The notes beneath the pieces were generated by a model that ran no database searches, was not told the DNA's origin, and worked only from the letters and a program-made list of their open reading frames with translations. Shown piece after piece: positions 1-5,592 of a stretch of DNA of 6,324 nucleotides (positions are counted from its first letter, which is position 1; each line of letters opens with the position of its first letter). Position numbers and translations under genes: made by a program. Location: NCBI GenBank assembly GCA_913056505.1, contig CAJXLZ010000061.1, forward strand, positions 1 to 6,324, given 5' to 3'. This DNA is from an uncultured Desulfurellaceae bacterium. Its GTDB lineage: Bacteria > Campylobacterota_A > Desulfurellia > Desulfurellales > Hippeaceae.

Positions 1-1
1 T

Positions 2-154
2 GATTACAAAACGCATTTTGATGAACTGTCTGTGAATAATTATGAAAAACAGGTGCAAAATTATTGCAAAATAGCGCAGGAATCGTATAAAATGAAAACA
101 GATGGTTATATTGTATACGTAGAGAATAGGGTGAAAATAGATAAGGTGATTTAA
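2..154 (+). CDS. C-terminal end of a RecB/AddA-family PD-(D/E)XK nuclease (partial)
   Basis: An open frame enters from the left edge and ends at TAA 152-154, leaving 50 residues. The visible part begins with DYKT (residues 1-4), which fits the D-x-K catalytic motif of RecB/AddA/Cas4-type nucleases. It is followed at residues 17-21 by QVQNY, a match to the QxxxY motif that defines the RecB nuclease family. The tail (GYIVYVENRVKI) looks like the closing beta strands of that domain. By family knowledge the most likely full protein is an AddA-like UvrD helicase-nuclease acting in double-strand-break processing. A stand-alone RecB-type nuclease or Cas4-like protein cannot be excluded because everything upstream is missing. 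The stop codon lies inside the ribosome binding site of the next gene, so the two are probably co-transcribed. Confidence 0.65.
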   Translation, partial: DYKTHFDELSVNNYEKQVQNYCKIAQESYKMKTDGYIVYVENRVKIDKVI

Positions 155-159
155 GGAGG
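153..159 (+). promoter_or_regulatory. Strong Shine-Dalgarno site for the RidA-family gene
   Basis: AAGGAGG lies 5 bases before ATG 165 and overlaps the TAA stop (152-154) of the upstream nuclease gene. It fixes the start of the RidA-family gene and implies termination-reinitiation on a shared transcript. Confidence 0.85.
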
Positions 160-164
160 GTGAG

Positions 165-542
165 ATGAGAAAGACGATAAAAACAGATGATGCACCAAAA
201 GCGTTAGGTCCATACTCTCAAGGTGTATCGGTAGACGGTTTTTGCTTTGTTTCAATGGAATTGGGTATAGATCCACAAATAGGTAAGATTACAGCAATGG
301 GTGTGAAAGATGAGGCAAAGCAGGTTATAAAGAATGTAGAAAATATATTAAAAGCAGCAGGATTTGGATTGGCAGATGTCGTTAAAACAACACTCTATTT
401 ATCTGATCTATCATATTTTAAGAGTGTAAATGAGATTTACGGGCTGTTTTTTAATAATGAACCGCCGGCGCGTGCTGCAGTTGTTACAAATCTGCCCTTG
501 AATGCTAAGGTTGCATTGGATGCAATAGCGTATAAAAAATGA
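165..542 (+). CDS. RidA (YjgF/YER057c/UK114) family protein with a divergent active site
   Basis: This 125-residue protein has the usual length and whole-fold pattern of the Rid family: APKALGPYSQG near the N terminus, NVENILKAAG in the middle helix, VVKTTLYLSDL, VNEIYGLFF and PPARAAVV. Canonical RidA is a cytosolic trimer that hydrolyses reactive enamine/imine intermediates released by PLP enzymes such as threonine dehydratase. Aligned by eye to E. coli RidA, the substrate-binding arginine (R105) is kept as R103, and Y17 and S30 are kept. Three positions differ: the SGQ motif reads SME (30-32), Cys107 is A105, and catalytic Glu120 is A117, with Glu122 as Asp119. Rid-fold membership is therefore secure, but canonical deaminase activity is doubtful. 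The ATG is set by the AAGGAGG site just upstream. The next gene starts 8 bases after its stop. Two genes further on lies a PLP enzyme (SHMT), but in a separate block. Confidence 0.9.
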   Translation: MRKTIKTDDAPKALGPYSQGVSVDGFCFVSMELGIDPQIGKITAMGVKDEAKQVIKNVENILKAAGFGLADVVKTTLYLSDLSYFKSVNEIYGLFFNNEPPARAAVVTNLPLNAKVALDAIAYKK

Positions 543-550
543 GAAAATAG

Positions 551-1606
551 ATGATTGATAAAGTACTCAAATTTACATTTTTGGGCAACTCAACAACAGG
601 CTATTTGACGGCTCTTGGTATATTTATTGCGGGATTAATAGCTATAGTTATTTTTAAAAAGACAATATTTATAAGATTGGAAAAATTGGCGCAGTCTACA
701 CATACGACATTTGATGATTTTTTGATAGAACTGCTTAAAAAGATATGGCCGATTTTTTATGTGCTACTTCTGTATTTGAGTGCTGAGGTTTTAAATCTTT
801 ATCCGTTAATTGACAAGATTATAAAAATTTTAACCATAGCATTTTTAATATTCTTCGGCGTCAAAGTTTTGCTTGAAACAATTAACTATATCTTTGAAAC
901 CAAATGGATAATTAAAGAGTCCAACGAGGACAAGAGCCGGTCCCTAAAGGGTTTGCTGATAGCCATAAAGGTTGTCGTTTGGGGTTTGGCGGCGGTAATT
1001 TTCCTTGATAATCTAGGTGTCAATATATCCGCATTAGTTGCGGGATTGGGAATCGGCAGTATAGCAGTTGCGCTTGCCGCGCAAAATATACTGGGAGATC
1101 TGTTTAATTTTTTTATCATTATCTTTGATCAACCATTTGTTATAGGTGATTTCATCGTTTTAGACAATTTTTCTGGCACGGTAGAGCACATAGGTATAAA
1201 AACAACGAAAATACGGAGTTTAACGGGGGAACAGATAATCTTTTCCAATTCCGATTTAACAAAGTCGCGCCTGCGTAATTTTAAGAGAATGAACAAAAGA
1301 CGCGCAACATTCACGATTGGTGTTACATACGAAACAGATTTTGAAAAGCTCAAAAAGATACCATCTATAATAACTGATATAATAAATAGCGTGAAAAAAG
1401 TAGAACTTGATAGGGTGCATTTCTCATCATTTGGTGATTTTAGTCTGAATTATGATGTTGTATATTATGTATTGAACAGGGATTACAATCAATATATGGA
1501 TGCTCAACAAGAGATTAATTTTAAAATTAAGGAAATTTTTGATAAAGAACATATAGATTTTGCCTATCCTACGCAAACAGTGTTTTTAAATAAAAGTGAA
1601 AGTTGA
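551..1606 (+). CDS. MscS-family mechanosensitive ion channel, five-helix type
   Basis: This 351-residue inner-membrane channel probably opens under membrane tension to release solutes during hypo-osmotic shock. Hydrophobic helices are visible at about residues 18-36, 64-84, 88-112 and 134-154. They are followed by the pore-lining segment at about 157-192, which has the Gly/Ala-rich pattern GLGIGSIAVALAAQ (165-178) and then NILGDLFNFF. The cytoplasmic beta domain starts after FDQPFVIGDFIVL (192-204) and continues through SGTVEHIGIKTTKIR and an NSDLTKSRLRNF stretch equivalent to the IPN...N.S region of MscS. A C-terminal alpha/beta domain follows to about residue 340. The size and five helices match E. 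coli YnaI (343 residues) better than MscS (286 residues, three helices). The start has only a weak GAG-type binding site, so translation is probably coupled to the RidA-family gene 8 bases upstream. The specific paralogue cannot be assigned, so no symbol is given. Confidence 0.93.
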   Translation: MIDKVLKFTFLGNSTTGYLTALGIFIAGLIAIVIFKKTIFIRLEKLAQSTHTTFDDFLIELLKKIWPIFYVLLLYLSAEVLNLYPLIDKIIKILTIAFLIFFGVKVLLETINYIFETKWIIKESNEDKSRSLKGLLIAIKVVVWGLAAVIFLDNLGVNISALVAGLGIGSIAVALAAQNILGDLFNFFIIIFDQPFVIGDFIVLDNFSGTVEHIGIKTTKIRSLTGEQIIFSNSDLTKSRLRNFKRMNKRRATFTIGVTYETDFEKLKKIPSIITDIINSVKKVELDRVHFSSFGDFSLNYDVVYYVLNRDYNQYMDAQQEINFKIKEIFDKEHIDFAYPTQTVFLNKSES

Positions 1607-1730
1607 ATTTTCTATTAATTTAAGTAGGTCATATAGTGTCTCTTTTGTATTCAAGATCTTTTCAAGAAAATATTAGAAAATTATTCAATGGTTTGATATA
1701 AATTTAAGTATTATAAACTGGAGGTTAGAG
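1607..1730 (+). promoter_or_regulatory. AT-rich intergenic region, probable promoter of the rpiB-glyA operon
   Basis: This is the only substantial non-coding gap in the window, so the transcript carrying rpiB, glyA and the following genes most likely starts here. The best -10-like match is TATAAA at 1697-1702, but no good -35 hexamer sits at the right distance. A second match, TATTAT at 1709-1714, is too close to the ribosome binding site to be useful. Short repeats are present: AATTTAAGTA at 1617-1626 and 1701-1710, and TTCAAGA at 1650-1656 and 1661-1667. No stable GC-rich hairpin with a T tract is seen, so a terminator for the upstream channel gene is not evident. No known riboswitch pattern was recognised. 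Confidence 0.35.
1720..1724 (+). promoter_or_regulatory. Shine-Dalgarno site that fixes the TTG start of rpiB
   Basis: GGAGG is separated by 6 bases from TTG 1731. No ATG or GTG near the start would keep the conserved N-terminal strand (VVIGCDHGG), so this site decides in favour of the TTG start. Confidence 0.8.
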
Positions 1731-2165
1731 TTGGTTGTTATAGGCTGTGATCATGGCGGTTTTGAACTAAAAGAGCAGATTAAGGTTTTTATTAAAGATA
1801 TGGGCGAAGCTGTTGAAGATGTTGGCACATATTCGACAGATGCTGTTGATTATCCCGATATTGCTTTAAAAGTGGCAAGGTACGTTTTAGAAAATGGTGT
1901 CCTGGGTATTTTAATATGCGGATCGGGAATAGGTATGAGCATTGCTGCAAATAAGGTTAATGGTATACGCTGTGCTCTATGCCACGATGCATATACCGCT
2001 GAGTTTTCACGCAGGCATAATAACGCCAATATCATAGCTTTCGGTGGCAGGACAACGGGTGTTGAGATTGCCAAACAGATGGTAAAAATATTTTTAAGCA
2101 CCGAATTCGATGGCGGTAGACACCAAAGACGAATAGATAAAATAAGTAGTTTGGAGGAGTTATGA
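1731..2165 (+). CDS. rpiB: Ribose-5-phosphate isomerase B
   Basis: This 144-residue cytosolic enzyme interconverts ribose 5-phosphate and ribulose 5-phosphate in the non-oxidative pentose phosphate pathway. The sequence carries the full RpiB/LacAB signature: IGCDHGGFELK at 4-14 (Asp7 and His8 in the phosphosugar site), AVDYPDIA at 38-45, catalytic Cys63 in ICGSGIGMSIAANK (62-75), RRHNNAN (94-100) and FGGRTTG (104-110). The basic RHQRRIDKI near the C terminus contributes phosphate-binding residues in the family. The length is normal for RpiB. The start is TTG, supported by GGAGG 6 bases upstream and by the exact fit of the N terminus to family members. The TGA stop overlaps the glyA start as ATGA, so the two genes are translationally coupled. 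RpiB and LacA/LacB are related, but the lack of sugar-operon neighbours and the pairing with glyA favour RpiB. Confidence 0.95.
   Translation: MVVIGCDHGGFELKEQIKVFIKDMGEAVEDVGTYSTDAVDYPDIALKVARYVLENGVLGILICGSGIGMSIAANKVNGIRCALCHDAYTAEFSRRHNNANIIAFGGRTTGVEIAKQMVKIFLSTEFDGGRHQRRIDKISSLEEL
2153..2159 (+). promoter_or_regulatory. Shine-Dalgarno site of glyA inside the rpiB coding end
   Basis: GGAGGAG lies within the last codons of rpiB, a few bases before ATG 2162. Together with the ATGA stop/start overlap it supports coupled translation of rpiB and glyA. Confidence 0.8.
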
Positions 2166-3397
2166 GCACTTTAAAAGATGTTGATCCCGAAATTTATAAA
2201 GCTATAGAGGATGAAAAGAAAAGAGAGACATACGGCATAGAACTAATAGCAAGTGAAAACTTTGTTTCGAACGCCGTTCTTGAGGCTCAAGGTTCGGTTA
2301 TGACGAATAAATATGCCGAAGGGTATCCACATAAAAGATATTACGGCGGCTGCGAATATGTTGATGTTGCCGAAGACTTAGCTATTGAACGGGCAAAGAA
2401 ACTTTTTGGAGCAGAGCACGTTAATGTTCAACCACATTCCGGTTCTCAAGCCAATATGGCTGTATATATGGCGGCATTACAGCCTCAAGATAGACTACTT
2501 GGTATGAATTTATATAACGGAGGTCATTTAACACACGGTGCCAGCGTCAGTTTTTCAGGAAAATTATATACGAGTTTTGGCTATGGCGTGAACCCCGATA
2601 CGGGATATATAGACTACGAGGATGTTGCTGAAATTGCACAGGAGTTTAAACCGAGGTTGATAGTGTGCGGCGCAAGTGCATATCCGCGTGAGATAGATTT
2701 TAAAAAATTTAGAGAGATAGCCGACAGCGTTGATGCTTATCTTATGGCAGATATTGCGCATATTGCGGGATTGGTTGCAGCAGGACTGCATCAAAGCCCA
2801 ATACCGTATTGCGAATTTGTCACAACAACAACACATAAAACGCTCAGAGGTCCTCGCGGCGGCATGATAATGACAAAGAATTTCTTTGCAAAACCCATTG
2901 ATAAAATGGTATTTCCCGGCATACAGGGTGGTCCATTAATGCATGTTATAGCAGCCAAGGCGGTATGTTTTAAGGAGGCATTGAGCGATAGTTTTAAGGA
3001 ATATCAAAGACAGGTTGTTAATAATGCTAAGAAATTGGCAGATGTCCTGATGGATAGCGGATTTAAACTTGTCTCAGGCGGAACGGATAACCACCTTATA
3101 TTGATGGATTTGACAAATAAGAATATTACAGGAAAGGAAGCCGAAGAATCTCTTGGAAAGGTTGGTATAACGGTCAATAAAAATACAATTCCAGGTGAAA
3201 CGCGCAGCCCATTTGTTGCAAGCGGCATCAGAATAGGCACGCCTGCCGTTACAACACGCGGTATGAAAGAAGCCGAAATGGAGATATTGGGAGAGTTAAT
3301 AGCAGATGTATTAAACAATATAGGTAATGAATCTGTATATAAAAATGTGAAAGAAGAGGTAAAGAAACTCTGCGAAAGATCTGTTTTTTATCAATAG
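2162..3397 (+). CDS. glyA: Serine hydroxymethyltransferase
   Basis: This 411-residue PLP enzyme converts serine and tetrahydrofolate to glycine and 5,10-methylene-tetrahydrofolate, the main cytosolic source of one-carbon units. Family motifs run the full length: IELIASENFVS (26-36), NKYAEGYPHKRYYGG (49-63), VNVQPHSGSQANMAVY (87-102), MNLYNGGHLTHG (115-126), ADIAHIAGL (196-204, Asp197 and His200 by the cofactor), TTTTHKTLRGPRGG (221-234) with the PLP-binding Lys226, and SGIRIGTPAVTTRG (354-367) with substrate-carboxylate Arg357. The length and the C-terminal KKLCERSVFY match complete family members, so there is no truncation or frameshift at its end. It overlaps rpiB by 4 bases. Its last 28 bases probably also encode the start of the next gene in another frame. 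A second role in threonine or allo-threonine cleavage is possible for the family but not visible here. Confidence 0.98.
   Translation: MSTLKDVDPEIYKAIEDEKKRETYGIELIASENFVSNAVLEAQGSVMTNKYAEGYPHKRYYGGCEYVDVAEDLAIERAKKLFGAEHVNVQPHSGSQANMAVYMAALQPQDRLLGMNLYNGGHLTHGASVSFSGKLYTSFGYGVNPDTGYIDYEDVAEIAQEFKPRLIVCGASAYPREIDFKKFREIADSVDAYLMADIAHIAGLVAAGLHQSPIPYCEFVTTTTHKTLRGPRGGMIMTKNFFAKPIDKMVFPGIQGGPLMHVIAAKAVCFKEALSDSFKEYQRQVVNNAKKLADVLMDSGFKLVSGGTDNHLILMDLTNKNITGKEAEESLGKVGITVNKNTIPGETRSPFVASGIRIGTPAVTTRGMKEAEMEILGELIADVLNNIGNESVYKNVKEEVKKLCERSVFYQ
3356..3359 (+). promoter_or_regulatory. Candidate Shine-Dalgarno site for the non-ATG start of the TPR gene
   Basis: GAGG, in the context AAGAAGAGGT, sits inside the end of glyA, 10 bases before CTG 3370. 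It is modest in strength, but it is the only purine-rich site placed correctly to serve the reading frame that encodes the signal peptide. Confidence 0.4.
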
Positions 3398-3441
3398 TAG
3401 CCATATTTTTTGTTTTTGTAGAGATATCTTACTCTTTTAGC
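3370..3441 (+). other. Predicted signal peptide of the TPR protein
   Basis: Codons 1-24 of the extended frame give a short positive n-region (RK), a hydrophobic core (ICFLSIVAIFFVFV) and a polar end (EISYSFS) with small residues suited to signal peptidase I cleavage near SYS or SFS. There is no lipobox Cys in the usual place; Cys5 lies too early. If GTG 3700 were the true start, the protein would have no export signal. Confidence 0.6.
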
Positions 3442-5592
3442 GTTAAATTTTACCAAAAGAGCATTGGTTCTTATTTTGATATTGAGAATATACCGGACAA
3501 TGTTACTATATCTTATCAAGGTAGCTATGCTATTTTTTTCTTTAGCGGTAAAAAAGCAAATAAAGAGATATACAATACCGACATAAAAGATAAATATTTT
3601 AATGAAATACTTGTACAAAATACGGATAGAGGCTCGAGAATTATCGTAAAAACAAATAAGGGCTATGTACCGAAGGCTGCAAGGATCAAGAACGCAATTG
3701 TGCTAAATGCCATTAAGGTGAAAGAGGAAGAAAAGAAGCCGCATGTTACATACAGTGCCGTGCCGAGAGATATGATTGCACAGCCGTTTTTTGTTTCTAA
3801 TGATATATATAAGCCAAGTCCGAACAAAAAGGAAAAATCACAGGCTGACGCTCTCTTTTACAGCGGTGTTAACGCCTATAATGACAAAAATTATAGTTTG
3901 GCCAGTACATTTTTTAAGGAAATTATTGATAAATATAAAAACAGCAAGTTTTACATAGGCAGTCATTTTCTGCTTGGGGACTGCTTAAAAAACTTAGGCT
4001 ATTATGAAAATGCTATAGAGGTTTATAAAAAGGCAATACAGCTATCGTCTAAGAATGATGTTGTTGCGCAAACTATGTTTAATATCGCAGATATTTATCA
4101 TAAAGAGGGACATAAGCTAAAAGAACGCTCTATGTTTAAGAAAATTATTGATTACTATGAAGATTCCTTATGGGCGGATAAGGCTAGATTTTTTCTCGGT
4201 ATTAATTATTTGAATAGTGGCAATTATAAACAAGCCAACTCAGTTTTTTCATCTATTTCATCAAAAAGCCCGTATTTTACTACAGGAACACTACTTTCTG
4301 CTTATATATATCATATTGAAGGCAATGATGCTCAAGCTATGCTTTTATACTATAAAATAAAGGGTAATCTAGAAAACATAGATGTTAAAAAATATGAAAA
4401 TGAGCTTATATCTATAGCTGATGTGCTCTGCCTATTTAAAGATTATAAAGAGTCTAATAGAATTTTTTCTTATGTAGGCTCTTCTGCTGGTGCTCTGTCT
4501 GATAATCTATATTTAGGATATTTAAAATGTGATCTGCTTATGGGAAATTATGGCGATCTTCGGCAGAAATATGAATATTTAGTAAATCACTCTAAAAATT
4601 TAAGTAGTATTAAAAAAGCGAAAAATTTGCTAAACAAAGCCGAACTGCTTCAAGGGAAAATAGGCAAGGAAGATTTATCGAATATTTTGCAAAGATATAA
4701 AAACGACAAGGAGATGATGCCGTTTCTACTGTTCGTATATACAAAAAATGCTTTTAAAGATAAACAATACAAAACAGCTCTTAATTATATGTCAGAACTC
4801 AAGAAACTGTACCCTAAGAGCATTTATAATAATAGATTGAAAGATATAGGTTTTAAATCTGTGGAAGCTTTGTTTAGAAAATATAAAAACGATCGTAAAA
4901 AAAGTGATTTACTATATATTTACAATAAAATGGTGGCGCTATCACTCTACGGCGATTATACATGTGGTGTGGCTAAGAATTTAATTATATTTGATCAATT
5001 TGATTATGCACACAATTTGTCGCAATTTATACATATCGGCAATTGCAGATTTTTTGTAGAGGCCAAATATAATGTTGAAAAGGGGGATAATAAAGCTGCG
5101 CTTAAACTGATAAATTCAGCATCCAAAGATGCGAACCAGATGCCGTATATAAATATGATTTTCGGCGATATCAGCTATTATAATTCGCAGTATAATAAGG
5201 CTCTTGAATTTTATAAAAAATCTGCAGATTTAAAAGATAAGCTATTCAAAGATTATGTGCATATAAAAATTGCTGATGTTTATATGGGCATGAGAAAATA
5301 TAAAATGGCGATCAATGAACTATCTAACGTAAAAAGCAGGATATTTAAAAATAAAGCCGAATATATAAAGTCTATTTCATACTATAATTTGTCTGAATTT
5401 CAATATGCTGCAAGAGGCTTTCAAAAATTGCTTAACGACAAGCAATATGAGGAAAGCAGCCTGTTCTATCTGTCGTTATGTTATATAAATTTAAATAATT
5501 CCAAAAAAGCAAATAACTATTTTGATATTCTAAAGAAAAAATATCCGAAAAGTGATTTTATCGGAAAATTAAAGGTATTAATGCTGAAATGA
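3370..5592 (+). CDS. Exported TPR-repeat protein with N-terminal beta-rich domain; probable CTG start
   Basis: The frame is open from just after TAA 3340 to TGA 5590-5592. The first ATG/GTG/TTG is GTG 3700, but the 110 codons before it read as protein. From CTG 3370 the product is 740 residues. Residues 1-24 look like a signal peptide: basic RK, then the hydrophobic ICFLSIVAIFFVFV, then a polar SYSFS. Residues about 26-118 are beta-rich, and the stretch GSRIIVKTNKGYVPKAARIKNAIVL resembles AMIN-type beta-sandwich domains. Residues about 119-155 are a charged, Pro-containing linker. From about 159 to the end there are degenerate TPRs: clear units start near 159, 196, 232 and 270, more lie near the C terminus, and the middle is too divergent to phase by eye. 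I infer a periplasmic or envelope scaffold. The order matches Campylobacterota PflA in outline, but CpoB/BamD-like or generic TPR lipoprotein-free scaffolds remain possible. It overlaps glyA by 28 bases and the kinase by 4. The product name is uncertain; the frame is secure. Confidence 0.75.
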   Translation: MRKICFLSIVAIFFVFVEISYSFSVKFYQKSIGSYFDIENIPDNVTISYQGSYAIFFFSGKKANKEIYNTDIKDKYFNEILVQNTDRGSRIIVKTNKGYVPKAARIKNAIVLNAIKVKEEEKKPHVTYSAVPRDMIAQPFFVSNDIYKPSPNKKEKSQADALFYSGVNAYNDKNYSLASTFFKEIIDKYKNSKFYIGSHFLLGDCLKNLGYYENAIEVYKKAIQLSSKNDVVAQTMFNIADIYHKEGHKLKERSMFKKIIDYYEDSLWADKARFFLGINYLNSGNYKQANSVFSSISSKSPYFTTGTLLSAYIYHIEGNDAQAMLLYYKIKGNLENIDVKKYENELISIADVLCLFKDYKESNRIFSYVGSSAGALSDNLYLGYLKCDLLMGNYGDLRQKYEYLVNHSKNLSSIKKAKNLLNKAELLQGKIGKEDLSNILQRYKNDKEMMPFLLFVYTKNAFKDKQYKTALNYMSELKKLYPKSIYNNRLKDIGFKSVEALFRKYKNDRKKSDLLYIYNKMVALSLYGDYTCGVAKNLIIFDQFDYAHNLSQFIHIGNCRFFVEAKYNVEKGDNKAALKLINSASKDANQMPYINMIFGDISYYNSQYNKALEFYKKSADLKDKLFKDYVHIKIADVYMGMRKYKMAINELSNVKSRIFKNKAEYIKSISYYNLSEFQYAARGFQKLLNDKQYEESSLFYLSLCYINLNNSKKANNYFDILKKKYPKSDFIGKLKVLMLK

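Noticed and set aside
1650..1676. Possible transcription terminator after the MscS-family gene (AAGATCTT palindrome and TTTTC-AA-GAAAA)
   Set aside because: The palindrome has no loop, the second stem has only a two-base loop and almost no GC, and no T tract follows. It would not form a stable terminator.
3383..3399. Ribosomal -1 slip on the T6 run at the end of glyA, giving a GlyA-TPR fusion
   Set aside because: glyA's codons here are GTT TTT TAT, which is not a canonical X-XXY-YYZ heptamer, and no strong downstream hairpin is seen. A cytosolic SHMT fused to an internal signal peptide makes little sense. A separate start is simpler.
3391..3618. 75-residue open frame on the - strand over the region after glyA
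   Set aside because: It lies antisense to the N-terminal extension of the TPR gene, has no recognisable domain and is rich in aromatic/Ile codons as expected from AT-rich shadow sequence.
3700..5592. TPR gene beginning at GTG 3700 (630 residues)
   Set aside because: It has only a poorly spaced AAGGA upstream, discards a clear signal peptide and beta-rich domain, and leaves a 300-base open gap. It remains the fallback if non-standard initiation is disproved.
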